A stretch of DNA of 38,591 nucleotides from contig JAGQIK010000602.1 of assembly GCA_020431405.1 (NCBI GenBank), positions 1 to 38,591 on the forward strand, given 5' to 3'. The stretch's first letter is position 1; each line of letters starts with the position of its first letter. Source of the DNA: Myxococcales bacterium (GTDB lineage: Bacteria > Myxococcota_A > Polyangia > GCA-2747355). Shown one piece after another: positions 1 through 12,708 of the stretch. The notes beneath the pieces are model-generated. The model was not told where the DNA came from. It saw nothing but the letters and a program-made list of their open reading frames with translations, and ran no database searches. The position numbers were made by a program, and so were the translations under genes.

Positions 1-75
1 CTTCCATCCCGTTTCAGCCCAGCCGCGCCCGAACGCGCCCCGGCCACCAACGCACGAGGCGTCCCCCCACGCTCG

Positions 76-104
76 CGCCCCGCCCCGCCCCGCTCCGCCC
101 CGCC
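76..104. repeat. CGCCC pentamer tandem repeat
   Basis: Five CGCCC units, with one CGCTC variant among them, lie in the gene-free left edge of the window (1-160), just downstream of the first leftward gene. I see no open reading frame I would defend in 1-160 and no clear terminator hairpin. The repeat is short and of simple composition, so it may only reflect high GC content. Confidence 0.6.
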
Positions 105-160
105 AGCGCCGCTTCGCGGGCGTTCAGTGCTGTAGGCCGCAGCACGCGCGAGGCGAGCGC

Positions 161-2101
161 TCAGCCGCCGGCGACCTTCGACGACGCCGGCTTCTTTCCG
201 CCGCCGCCCTCGTCGATGTCCTCGACGCGCACCGAGACCTCGAGCGTCTCGCCTTTGCCGCCCTTGTAGATCGTGCCCGACGTGGGCGTGGCGTCGCGGT
301 AGTTGCGGCCGACGGCTACGCGCACGTGGTCGACGTTGGCTAGACAGCCGTTGGTGGGGTCGTAGCCGCGCCAGCCGGCCCACGGCAGGTACAGCTCGAC
401 CCAGGCGTGCGAGGCCTCGGACTGGATCTGGTTGTCGTAGTTGGCGGCGGTGTAGACGTAGCCGACGCGATAGCGCGCCGGCACGCCGAGCAGCTGCGCC
501 AGGCAGATGAAGAGGTTGGCGAAGTCCTGACAGACGCCGCGGCGGTTGATGTAGACCTCGAAGGGCGTGGTCTGCAGCGTGGTGGACTTCGACTCGTACT
601 TGAAGTCTTCGCGCAGCGACTGGTTGATGTCCTCGAGCGTCTCCATCAGGTCGTAGTCCTGGCGCTCGACGAAGCCCATGGCGAACTCGGAGAGCTCGCG
701 CAGCTGCGTCTCGGGCAGCTCGGGCGGCAGCAGGTAGGCCTGCATCATCTGACGCTGCCAGGGCATCCACACCAGGGGGATCGACGTGCGCCGCGTGGGC
801 GCCGCGACGGGTGGATCGATCGTGACGCGCACCAGCGAGCGCGAGGTGATGCGCAGCTCCTCGTAGGGGTTGCGCACCTTGGTGCGCAGCGTCTGGTTGC
901 CGAAGACATCCTCGAAGGCGTTGGACTCGCCGGCCGGCGAGACGACGAGCGAGTGCTCGATGACCTCCTGGCGCACGTCGTGTACCGGCCGCAGCCGAAA
1001 GACATGCGTGCTGCGCTCGACGGGCTCGGTGTAGCGATAGATCGTTTCGTGAAGCACGCGCAGCAGGCGGCTCGCTTTGGTGCGCCGCGGCTGCGCGTAG
1101 TTGGTCGTGTCCTGCGCCGCGCGCACCTGCAGCGCCGCCTCGATACGCGAGGGGCGCGCCATCAGCGCCGGCAGGTGAAGCTCTTGCTCCTCGCGCGCCA
1201 CCGCGCTGGCGAGGTCATTGGGCGTCAGCTCGGTGGGCCGCTCGAGCAGCGGCCCTGACACCCTTGGCTTGCTCTCGTCATCGCGATCGCGGTCGTTGAC
1301 GTTGCCGCGCCAGACGATCGCGCCGCGCCGCGCCACGACCATCTCGCCGCCGTCCATCGCCGTCCACTCGGCGCGTCCCACCGGCTCGGTGGCGAACAGC
1401 ACCATGGTGCGGTTGATATCGAGCGGATGCCCGAGGTCGAGGCGCACGACGCGGTTGGAGAGCTTGGTGCGCGTGTGCGGCGGGCGGCGCCGAATGTAGT
1501 GCAGGCTGTTGAACTCTTCCGTGTCGCGATAAGCGACGAGGTCGAGGCCGTCGGTGAGCAGCGCGTTAAACGAGCCGAGGCTGTCGAGCTGCCCCATCCA
1601 GCCGAGCAGCCGCTCCCAGCCAACCTCGCCCAGCGTGCGCGCGCCGGCGTCGCGGATCTTGGTCAGCAGCCAACAGAAGGCGTGCTCCGAGTCGGTGCGG
1701 CCCACCGGCTCGAACACCGGCGGCGTGCCGAGCGGCAGCTCGCTAACCAGCCGCGGCGCGAGCTGGCCGTTGTGCGCGAAGAGCCAGTCGCGCTTGCCAT
1801 AGCTGCGGATGAACGGGTGCGTGTTCTCCTGGCTGGCGCGCTTGGCGGCGCCGCGGATGTGACAGACGAAGATCGTCGCGCGAAAACGCTCCCAGTCGCG
1901 CAGCACGCGCGAGAGCGGCGTGTCGCCGGTGGGCGTCGGGTCCTTGACCACCACCGCGCCTGCCTCGTGCGCCGGATACCAGGCGAAGCCCCAGCCCGTG
2001 GGCGGCACTTCGTGTGCCTCGCGCTCCTCGTCCGCCCAGCCGCGGATGCGGATCGATGGCGAGGCCGCCGCGTCGAATGACATGCCCAGTAGATCGCTCA
2101 A
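161..2101 (-). CDS. Class II glutamine amidotransferase-like / transglutaminase fusion protein
   Basis: Two enzymes are fused in 646 residues. Residues 1-270 resemble YafJ-type class II amidotransferases: DLLGMS at the N-terminus, then GWGFAWYP, NTHPF and FAHNGQL. Residues from about 345 are a bacterial transglutaminase N-terminal domain (HETIYRYTEPV) followed by the papain-like core with triad Cys524 (GVCQDFANL), His565 (SHAWVEL) and Asp581 (GYDPTNG). The start is a TTG at 2099-2101 with GGAG six bases upstream; the ATG at 2081-2083 would delete the conserved N-terminus. With the TTG start, residue 2 is Ser where YafJ-type enzymes have the catalytic Cys, so the amidotransferase half may be a Ser Ntn-hydrolase or inactive. 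It is the last gene of a leftward operon, 26 bp after the alpha-E gene. The transglutaminase call is firm; the reaction catalysed is unknown. Confidence 0.88.
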   Translation of the reverse strand: MSDLLGMSFDAAASPSIRIRGWADEEREAHEVPPTGWGFAWYPAHEAGAVVVKDPTPTGDTPLSRVLRDWERFRATIFVCHIRGAAKRASQENTHPFIRSYGKRDWLFAHNGQLAPRLVSELPLGTPPVFEPVGRTDSEHAFCWLLTKIRDAGARTLGEVGWERLLGWMGQLDSLGSFNALLTDGLDLVAYRDTEEFNSLHYIRRRPPHTRTKLSNRVVRLDLGHPLDINRTMVLFATEPVGRAEWTAMDGGEMVVARRGAIVWRGNVNDRDRDDESKPRVSGPLLERPTELTPNDLASAVAREEQELHLPALMARPSRIEAALQVRAAQDTTNYAQPRRTKASRLLRVLHETIYRYTEPVERSTHVFRLRPVHDVRQEVIEHSLVVSPAGESNAFEDVFGNQTLRTKVRNPYEELRITSRSLVRVTIDPPVAAPTRRTSIPLVWMPWQRQMMQAYLLPPELPETQLRELSEFAMGFVERQDYDLMETLEDINQSLREDFKYESKSTTLQTTPFEVYINRRGVCQDFANLFICLAQLLGVPARYRVGYVYTAANYDNQIQSEASHAWVELYLPWAGWRGYDPTNGCLANVDHVRVAVGRNYRDATPTSGTIYKGGKGETLEVSVRVEDIDEGGGGKKPASSKVAGG

Positions 2102-2107
2102 GATATG

Positions 2108-2111
2108 CTCC
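2108..2111 (-). promoter_or_regulatory. Ribosome binding site deciding a TTG start
   Basis: On the minus strand GGAG stands six bases before TTG at 2101-2099. No comparable Shine-Dalgarno precedes the ATG at 2083. The site supports starting the amidotransferase/transglutaminase fusion seven codons upstream of the first ATG, which keeps the conserved N-terminal motif. Confidence 0.6.
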
Positions 2112-2127
2112 GGCTCGCCAGAAGTGC

Positions 2128-3098
<971 letters not shown>

Positions 3099-3102
<4 letters not shown>

Positions 3103-4562
3103 CGCTGCAGCACCCAGGTATCCTTGGAGCCGCCGCCCTGGCTCGAGTTGACGACGTAGGAGCCCTCGGCGAGGGCCACGCGGGTCAACCCGCCGGGCAG
3201 CACCCACGTCGAGCGTCCGGTGACGATGAACGGGCGTAGGTCCACGCGGCGCGGCGCGATGCGGTCGCCGAGCCACGTCGGGCATGCCGACAGCTCCACC
3301 AGCGGCTGCGCGATGTAGCTGCGCGGGCGCTGCTTGATGCGCTGGCGAAACTCCTCGATCTCGGCCGGCGCCGCGCGCGGCCCGATCAACATGCCGTAGC
3401 CTCCGGAGCCGTTGACGTCCTTGGTCACCATCGAGGCCAGGTTCTGCAGCACGTGGTCGCGCTCGGCGGCGTTCTCGCAGTGATACGTCTCGACCTGGCC
3501 GAGGATCGGCTCTTCGCTCAGGTAGAAGCGGATCATCGCGGGCACGTAGGGATAGACGCCCTTATCGTCGGCCACACCGTTGCCGATGCCGTTGGCCAAC
3601 GTCACGTTGCCGCGCGCGTAGGCGCGCACGATGCCGCGCACGCCGAGCAGCGAGTCGGCGCGAAAGGCCTCGGGGTCGAGAAAGTCGTCGTCGATGCGGC
3701 GATAGATCACGTCGACGCGCTGCGGGCCGGCCGTCGTCTTGACGAACACCGTGTCGTCGTGAACGAAGAGGTCCGTCGGGCAGACCAGGTCGCAGCCCAT
3801 GCGGCGCGCGAGGAACGTGTGCTCGAAGTAGGCCGAGTTGTAGGGCCCCGGCGTGAGCACGACCACGCGCGGGTGGTCGCCGGCGCGCTCGGGCGCCAGC
3901 GAGCTGATGGCGTTGCGCAGCCGCGACGGATACTCGTCCACCGGGCGGATGTCGATCTTGGAGAGCACCGGGGCGAGCACGCGCTTCATCACGGCGCGGT
4001 TTTCGAGCACGTACGAGACGCCCGAGGGCGTGCGCAGGTTGTCCTCGAGCACGAGGAAGCGGCCGTCGGCGCCGCGGATCAGATCGATGCCGGCCACCTG
4101 CACGTAGACGCCGCCGGGCGGACGCACGCCGACCATCTTCTCGAGGAAGCCGGTCGAGCTCTCGACGACGTCGCGCGGCACGTGGCCCTCGGCGATGATG
4201 CGCTGATCGCCGTAGACGTCGGCGAGGAACATGTTGAGCGCGCGGATGCGCTGGCTCAGGCCGCTGTCGATGTGCTCCCAGTCTTCGGCGGCGACGATGC
4301 GTGGGATGACGTCGAAGGGGAAGATGCGCTCGACGCCGCCGCGCCGGTCACCGTAAACGTTGAACGTGATGCCGCCGGTGAGCAGCGCCTTGCCGGCGAG
4401 CCGCTGGCGCGTGCGCAGCTCGGCGGCGCCCATCGCGTTGATCAAGCTGACCGTGGCGGCGAACGCTTCGCGCGGCTTGTCGCGCGCCTCGAACACTTCG
4501 TCAAAAGTGCCGGGTAGCGGCGTGTACTCGGAAAAGGGGGCGGTCGTCTGTTTGGCGTGCAT
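3099..4562 (-). CDS. Circularly permuted ATP-grasp type 2 protein
   Basis: A 487-residue member of the circularly permuted ATP-grasp family (formerly DUF404/DUF407). Typical blocks are [10 protein letters not shown] near residue 65, [72 protein letters not shown] and the glycine loop [20 protein letters not shown]-grasp enzymes join a carboxylate to an amine or thiol through an acylphosphate; this subfamily is predicted to make peptide bonds, substrate unknown. It heads a three-gene leftward operon (ATP-grasp, alpha-E, amidotransferase/transglutaminase) and is only 35 bp from the divergently transcribed transglutaminase-DUF2126 gene. ATG start; only a weak AGGG lies about 16 bases upstream. 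Confidence 0.95.
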
Positions 4563-4597
4563 CTGGCTACGAACTTTACCCTAGAATACGCGCCGCC
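4563..4597. promoter_or_regulatory. Very short divergent promoter region
   Basis: Only 35 bp separate the two divergent halves of the amidoligase locus, so their promoters must overlap each other or the coding sequences. On the plus strand TAGAAT at 4582-4587 is a possible -10 element, placing a start of transcription a few bases before the ATG at 4598, that is, an almost leaderless mRNA. I find no good -35 at normal spacing. The overlap would favour co-regulation of both arms. Confidence 0.3.
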
Positions 4598-7900
<3,303 letters not shown>

Positions 7901-7909
7901 GCAGCACCG

Positions 7910-10033
7910 ATGGCCTCGCGCGCTGAATGGCTCGACCGCTTCGCCAGCGCCATCGACGCGCACGACGCGACGCTCGCCGAACGCGGTCTAGACATCTGGG
8001 TCGGCGGCGAGCCGACCTTCACCGACCGCTGGTCCGCGGACCCGCAGTGGAACGGTGGCGCGCTCGGCGATGACAAGCGGGCCCGCGCGGTAGGCGTGCT
8101 GCGGCGGCTCGCCGAGAGGCGGCCTGGCGCGGCGGTGCTGCGCGCGCTCGGCCGGCAGTATCCCGACGAGGACCTGCCGCGCTGGAGCCTCGGTGTCTAC
8201 GCGCGGCGCGACGGGACGGCGGTTTGGCGCGGACCGCCAGACCCCTGCCTGCTGCCGCCGGAGCTCGATTCGCGCTGCGCGCCGGACGCGCTGGTGACGC
8301 TGCGCGACGTGCTGCTCGAACGGCTCGCGGCGCTCGGGTTGTCGACGGCGAGCTTCGAGCTCGGCGAGAGCGACCTGCGCGTGCTGTACTCGCCCGAGCC
8401 GATCGACGGCATCACACTGGCGTCGCATCCGGACATCGCGCGCGCCTCGGCGCACGACGAGGCCACGCCGCCTGAGGGACCAATTGATGCACTAGCCGCA
8501 CGATCGCTATTTCTCATCGTGCTCGGTCAGCACGATGACGGCACGGCGCGCATCGAGCTGCCGCAGCTCTTCGCGGTCGATCCGTTCGTGCAGCTGCTCG
8601 AGCTGGTCGGCGACGCCGCCAGCCACGTGGGCCTCGCCGCGCTGGTGCTCGGCGGCTTCGCACCACCCACCGACGCCAGCGTGGCTTGGACCACCGTGAC
8701 GCCCGACCCAGGCGTGCTCGAGCTCAACCTCTGCCCCTGCGAGAGCAGCCGCGCGCTGCTCGACGAGACCCGCGCCGCCTACCAGGCCGCCGAGGCCGAG
8801 GGGCTGTCCGCGTGGCGGCTGCACTTCAATGGTCACGTCACCGAGTCCGGCGGCGGCGGACACCTCACGCTGGGCGGGCGCACGCCCGAGACGTCGCCGT
8901 TCTTTGTCGAGCCGCAGCTGCTGCCGCGGCTGATCTGCTACTTCAGCGCGCACCCGAGCCTGTCGTACGCCTTCTGCGAGCAGGCGGGCAGCTCGAGCCA
9001 GGCGCCGCGCGCCGACGAGGGGGCTGCCGAGTCCGTGCGCGAGCTCGAGCTGGCGCTGCACCTGCTCGAGCGCGAGCCTGCCCCCGACCCGGAGCTTATC
9101 TGGCGCACGCTGGCGCCGTTTCTGGTCGACCGCTTCGGCAACACGCACCGCGCCGAGATCAACGTCGAGAAGCTCTGCAACCCGCTGCTGCCGCTGCGCG
9201 GCAAGCTCGGGCTGGTCGAGCTGCGCGCGATGCGCATGCCCGAGCGACCCGAACGTTGGGCGGCGCTGGCGGCGCTGCTGCGCGCCGTGGTCGCGCGCCT
9301 CGGCGCGGGGGCGGCGACGACTCAATTGACCGACTGGGGTCGCCAGCTTCACGACCGCTTCGCCCTGCCCTTCTATCTGCGCCAAGACCTGCGCCGCGTG
9401 TTCGCCGACCTCGACCAGCATGGCCTGCTGCCCGCGGCGCCCGTCACCGAGGAGCTGCTCGACGACGACCACCGCGTGCTCGGCGTGCAGCGCTTCGGCA
9501 CGGCCCAGCTGGTCGTACGGCAGGCGATCGAGTTCTGGCCGGTGATCGGTGACCTCTCGGCGCAGAACGGAACCTCGCGTCTGCTCGACGCGAGCTGTCG
9601 CCGCGTGGAGCTGTGCCTGCGCGCCGTCGACGAGGCGGACGAGGCGCTCGAGGGCTGGACGCTGAGCGTCGACGGCTACGACGTACCGCTGGTGCGCGAC
9701 GACGACGAGGAAGGCGCAGCGCTTGTCATCGGGCTGCGCTACCGCGCCTACACACCGGCGATCGGACTGCATCCGTCGTTGCCCGCGCACGGGCCGCTGA
9801 CGCTAGCGCTGCAGCACCCAGACCAGGGCGCCTACTGCGTGCGGCTTCACGACTGGCGCCCGCAGGGCGGCGCGTACGAGGGGCTGCCCGTCGATCAGGA
9901 CGACGCCATGCGACGCCGGCAGGAGCGGCTGGTGCTCGAAGAGGTCGCGGCGCCCGCGACAGTGCGCGAGGGCGCGCCGGCGGCAGCGCTGACTCGCTAC
10001 TGCTTCGACACGCGTTGGCTGCCCGTGCGCTGA
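7910..10033 (+). CDS. Stand-alone DUF2126 putative amidoligase
   Basis: A 707-residue paralogue of the DUF2126 half of the preceding gene, lacking the transglutaminase domain. The motifs line up in order: VGGEPTFTDRW, DEDLPRWSL, VTPDPGVLELNL, SGGGGHLTLGG, SPFFVEPQLL, HPSLSYAF, SQAPRADE, GNTHRAEINVEKL and GLVELRAMRMP. The charged and glycine-rich motifs conserved in the family are intact, so nothing visible suggests inactivity. The region between about residues 100 and 200 is shorter and more divergent than in the first copy. It begins 9 bp after the upstream stop and lacks a strong Shine-Dalgarno, consistent with an operon and possible coupling. Its last 37 bp overlap the convergent DUF1460 gene. 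Confidence 0.92.
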   Translation: MASRAEWLDRFASAIDAHDATLAERGLDIWVGGEPTFTDRWSADPQWNGGALGDDKRARAVGVLRRLAERRPGAAVLRALGRQYPDEDLPRWSLGVYARRDGTAVWRGPPDPCLLPPELDSRCAPDALVTLRDVLLERLAALGLSTASFELGESDLRVLYSPEPIDGITLASHPDIARASAHDEATPPEGPIDALAARSLFLIVLGQHDDGTARIELPQLFAVDPFVQLLELVGDAASHVGLAALVLGGFAPPTDASVAWTTVTPDPGVLELNLCPCESSRALLDETRAAYQAAEAEGLSAWRLHFNGHVTESGGGGHLTLGGRTPETSPFFVEPQLLPRLICYFSAHPSLSYAFCEQAGSSSQAPRADEGAAESVRELELALHLLEREPAPDPELIWRTLAPFLVDRFGNTHRAEINVEKLCNPLLPLRGKLGLVELRAMRMPERPERWAALAALLRAVVARLGAGAATTQLTDWGRQLHDRFALPFYLRQDLRRVFADLDQHGLLPAAPVTEELLDDDHRVLGVQRFGTAQLVVRQAIEFWPVIGDLSAQNGTSRLLDASCRRVELCLRAVDEADEALEGWTLSVDGYDVPLVRDDDEEGAALVIGLRYRAYTPAIGLHPSLPAHGPLTLALQHPDQGAYCVRLHDWRPQGGAYEGLPVDQDDAMRRRQERLVLEEVAAPATVREGAPAAALTRYCFDTRWLPVR

Positions 10034-11007
10034 GCGCACGCGCGCGCCGCCGGCTGTTTGGCCAGCTCGCGCGCCACCAGCTTACGCAGGCGCGGGCTCT
10101 CGGTGATGAGCTGCACGTTGACGCCGAGCATCGGGCGCGGCGCGCGGCGGTAGTAGGCGCGCGAGCGCACGAGGTAGTCGCGCAGCGGGTACTCGACGAC
10201 GCGCGGGTACTTGCCGAGCTGCGTCGCCTGGCGCACAACGCGCCGGCCGTTGACCACCGCGATAAAGCCTTGATGCGAGATCGGCTCGGGATAGGCGCGA
10301 TGGGGGACGCGCACGGTGTTGAGCAGCGCGCCGTTGGGGAAGCGATGGGCGTTGGCGATGGCCACGTCGAGCGGCAGCACGGGCAGCTGGTACACGCCGC
10401 TCGGCGCCGCGCTGCCGAGGCGCGCGAACTTGCGGAACTTGCCGCGCCAGCTGCGCGGGCCAACCTTGACCGTCAGGACGCGCAGCTTGGCGCCGGGCAC
10501 GATGGTGGCGGTGACGTCGCGCACCACGCCCAGCCGGCCGTTGAGCGGGATCCACTGGCTCGTCGGAAAGTGATGGCGCGCCTTGTAGTGCACGCGGCCG
10601 TCGCGGTAGCGCACCTGCGAAAGCACGCGCGGCGCGAGGTCGAGACGGGGCGCGTGCGCGAGGGCGACGAGCGTCTCGACAAAGGTCTGACAGTCGACGC
10701 GATAGAGCGAGAAGAGCGGATCGCGATCGACCGTGCCACCTGGCCCCTCGCCGAGGGCGTCGAGGCGAAATGGCGTGTTGATGAAGCGGCCCGAGATCGC
10801 GACCAGGCGCCTGCGGAAGTCACGGTGCTGCGCGTGCACGCGCTCGAGCGCGCACGCGGCTTGGCGGCTGGTCATGCGGTGAAACGGCTTGGGCCGGCGC
10901 GCTCGCTGTCGCGAGCGTGACAAAGCGTCCTCTGGCTGTAGGCAGAAGACCAGCGTCGCGAGAACGACCACGACGCCCACGGCGCCGCGACGACCACTGT
11001 AACGCAC
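9997..11007 (-). CDS. DUF1460 (NlpC/P60-like amidase) exported protein
   Basis: A 336-residue protein with a hydrophobic N-terminal segment (residues 9-23) acting as signal peptide or anchor. Family blocks of DUF1460 follow: FINTPFRLDALGEGP, then VDCQTFVETLVALA with the likely catalytic Cys106, VRYRDGRVHYKARHHF with candidate His140 and His145-146, and ISHQGFIAVVNG, GVNVQLI near the C-terminus. Characterised DUF1460 proteins are N-acetylmuramoyl-L-alanine amidases of the NlpC/P60 superfamily, so cell-wall cleavage is the likely role. The start is a GTG that keeps the signal segment, without an obvious Shine-Dalgarno. The 3' end overlaps the convergent DUF2126 gene by 37 bp. Confidence 0.8.
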   Translation of the reverse strand: MRYSGRRGAVGVVVVLATLVFCLQPEDALSRSRQRARRPKPFHRMTSRQAACALERVHAQHRDFRRRLVAISGRFINTPFRLDALGEGPGGTVDRDPLFSLYRVDCQTFVETLVALAHAPRLDLAPRVLSQVRYRDGRVHYKARHHFPTSQWIPLNGRLGVVRDVTATIVPGAKLRVLTVKVGPRSWRGKFRKFARLGSAAPSGVYQLPVLPLDVAIANAHRFPNGALLNTVRVPHRAYPEPISHQGFIAVVNGRRVVRQATQLGKYPRVVEYPLRDYLVRSRAYYRRAPRPMLGVNVQLITESPRLRKLVARELAKQPAARACAQRTGSQRVSKQ

Positions 11008-11055
11008 GTATTGATGGTACCCCAGCGAGCCGGGCCTCGCCCGAAAGTTCTTGGC

Positions 11056-12348
11056 TCAGCGGGGGCGGCGACGACGCCGGCCAACGAGCGCGCAGGCGAG
11101 CAGCAGCGACAGCAGCACCAGCAGCGTCGGCGGCGTCGCCGCGACGTCGTGGCCGGCAACAGCGCGGCTAGCGACCGCGCAGCCGCCTTCGAGCAGGCGC
11201 GGCGTGTCGTCCGGCGTCGCTGGCGGCGTGATGGGCTGCGGATCGGAGGGCACGGGATCGATCGGCTTGGCGGTCGTCTGCGGCTCGGGCGGCGGCGGTG
11301 GCTCGGCGGGCGCCTCGACGGTGATCGGGATCTGCGCGGTGGCCGTGTTGCCGCCGGCGTCGTAGGCGGTCACGCGAACGGCGTGGCGGCCTGGCTCGAG
11401 ACTCGCGGTGACCTCCACCTTGGCCGCCTGCGCCTCGCCGACGAGCTTGTTGTCGACGTGCACCTCGATCTTCGCCAGCGCGCGCTCGTCCTTGGCGCTG
11501 GCGACGATCTTGACGTCGCCGATGATCGTCGCGTCTGCGAAAGGGCTGTCGATGGTGACCGTCGGCGCGATGCCGTCGGCGACGAGGACATCGCCGGCCG
11601 AGGTGCTCTCGAGCCACGGCACGAAGGGATCGAGCCGCACGTCATAGCCCTCCCCCGTGGCGCAGTCCTTCTTGATGAACGAGTGCACGCCGATCTGCGC
11701 CGGCTTGCCATTGAGCACGGTGAAGGTCGGGCCTCCCGAGTCGCCGAAGCAGAGGTTGCCGACGGCGCCGGTGTTTCCGTAGAACGCCAGCCGCAGCTTG
11801 CCCACGGCGCCGACGGTGTTGTCGGCGATGCGCATCACGCCCGGGTCGTTGGCGTTGTCGCCGGTGTAGCCCGCGCCGTAGAGCTTGACCTTCCAACCGT
11901 CCTGCGGCACCGCGGTGGAGACCGGGGTGGCCTGCACGGGCGGCGTCTCGAGCAGGCGCACGAGGGCCAGGTCGTTGATCTTCTGATCGGCGTCGTAGTT
12001 TGGATGCGTCGCCGTCGCCGTGACGTTGTAGCCGGTCCAGGTGCCGTTGACGTCGAAGTAGGCGGCGTTGATCGCCGGCACGTCCGACGACACGCAGTGC
12101 GCCGCCGTCAGCACGGTGCGCTTGCCGATCAGCGTCGCCGTGCAGCGAAAGCTTTTGCCCGACGCCACGAAACCCACCGAGCTCATCGACCCCGGAGCGC
12201 CATTGACCAGCGCCACGCCGCGTCGCTGTCCGAGCCATCGCCCGACGTCATCAGGTTCATCCGCTGCGCCGCAGCCTGTCACGAGCCACGCCGCCAGCGC
12301 GATTAGGAGCACCGTTGGTTTCAGCACGACCGGCGGTGAATCCAACAT
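11056..12348 (-). CDS. Trypsin-like serine protease lipoprotein with MYXO-CTERM-like tail
   Basis: A 430-residue exported S1 protease. A lipoprotein signal ends at Cys26 (LVTGC). The chymotrypsin-fold domain carries His84 (TAAHC), Asp126 (NDLALV) and Ser204 (GDSGGP), a complete triad. Residues about 255-340 look like an Ig-like domain with cadherin-like phrasing (APTVTIDSP, IEVHVDNKLVGEA, HAVRVTAYDAGGNTATA), followed by a Pro-rich linker (335-380). The tail GGCAVA, a hydrophobic stretch (PTLLVLLSLLLACALV) and GRRRRRPR form a MYXO-CTERM-like sorting signal. A lipobox at one end and a sorting signal at the other is an uncommon combination; one may be non-functional. The gene stands alone between DUF1460 and the tRNA region. 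Substrate unknown. Confidence 0.93.
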   Translation of the reverse strand: MLDSPPVVLKPTVLLIALAAWLVTGCGAADEPDDVGRWLGQRRGVALVNGAPGSMSSVGFVASGKSFRCTATLIGKRTVLTAAHCVSSDVPAINAAYFDVNGTWTGYNVTATATHPNYDADQKINDLALVRLLETPPVQATPVSTAVPQDGWKVKLYGAGYTGDNANDPGVMRIADNTVGAVGKLRLAFYGNTGAVGNLCFGDSGGPTFTVLNGKPAQIGVHSFIKKDCATGEGYDVRLDPFVPWLESTSAGDVLVADGIAPTVTIDSPFADATIIGDVKIVASAKDERALAKIEVHVDNKLVGEAQAAKVEVTASLEPGRHAVRVTAYDAGGNTATAQIPITVEAPAEPPPPPEPQTTAKPIDPVPSDPQPITPPATPDDTPRLLEGGCAVASRAVAGHDVAATPPTLLVLLSLLLACALVGRRRRRPR

Positions 12349-12458
12349 CCGCGCCAGGCCCGCCCGACACGATCTCGCACCCTTAGCGCGCCGCCCACCA
12401 GCGCCCCCCTGGGGAGATTTCGCACAACTGGGGAACCGACTCCCGCAAGCCCGCCCTA

Positions 12459-12486
12459 TTGCATTGGCCGAACCTGCGTGCTAACT
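12459..12486 (+). promoter_or_regulatory. Candidate sigma-70 promoter of tRNA-Val
   Basis: TTGCAT (12459-12464) and CTAACT (12481-12486) are 16 bp apart and end 13 bases before the mature tRNA 5' end, a normal distance for a tRNA promoter. The match is by eye only. Confidence 0.4.
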
Positions 12487-12499
12487 GTCCGACGTTCGA

Positions 12500-12571
12500 G
12501 GGCGTATAACTCAGCGGAAGAGTGCCACCTTCACACGGTGGAAGTCGCAGGTTCAAATCCTGCTACGCCCA
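12500..12571 (+). tRNA. tRNA-Val (anticodon CAC)
   Basis: A full cloverleaf folds by hand. The acceptor stem GGGCGTA (12500-12506) pairs with TACGCCC (12564-12570), with discriminator A12571. The D stem is ACTC/GAGT. The anticodon stem CCACC/GGTGG encloses the loop TTCACAC with anticodon CAC at 12532-12534, reading GTG. The T stem is GCAGG/CCTGC with loop TTCAAAT. CCA is not encoded. A candidate promoter lies just upstream, and a strong hairpin terminator begins at the discriminator base. Confidence 0.95.
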
Positions 12572-12600
12572 AAGGCCCAGCGCTAACACGCTGGGCCTTT
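12571..12600 (+). terminator. Hairpin terminator after tRNA-Val
   Basis: Arms AAAGGCCCAGCG (12571-12582) and CGCTGGGCCTTT (12589-12600) are perfect complements around the six-base loop CTAACA. The 12-bp stem ends in TTT on the plus strand, though no longer U-tract follows. Its position immediately after the tRNA fits termination and 3'-end processing. Confidence 0.85.
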
Positions 12601-12659
12601 GTCGTTGCAGGGTTTGTTCGAGCCACGCTGCGGCGCCGCTGGCGCGCCGCCTTGCGTGT

Positions 12660-12682
12660 CAGGAGCAAATCCTGCTACGCCC
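12660..12682 (+). repeat. Partial duplicate of the tRNA-Val 3' end (att-like direct repeat)
   Basis: CAAATCCTGCTACGCCC at 12666-12682 repeats tRNA bases 12554-12570 exactly. Extending leftward to 12660, 21 of 23 bases match tRNA positions 12548-12570. The copy covers the T arm and 3' acceptor strand only, with no 5' half, so it is not a second tRNA gene. Duplication of a tRNA 3' end is the footprint left by tRNA-targeting integrases. The 89 bp between the copies holds only the terminator and no gene, and no integrase is present, so this would be a remnant. Confidence 0.7.
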
Positions 12683-12708
12683 GCTCCGCTGCTGGTCTTG
12701 GTCTTAGA

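Noticed and set aside
11011-12306. Plus-strand frame of about 430 codons opposite the trypsin-like protease
   Set aside because: The minus strand shows signal, full catalytic triad and sorting tail; the opposite frame is Arg/Gly/Val-rich noise.
12660-12682. Second tRNA gene after tRNA-Val
   Set aside because: Only the T arm and 3' acceptor strand are present; no anticodon arm or 5' half can be found upstream of it.
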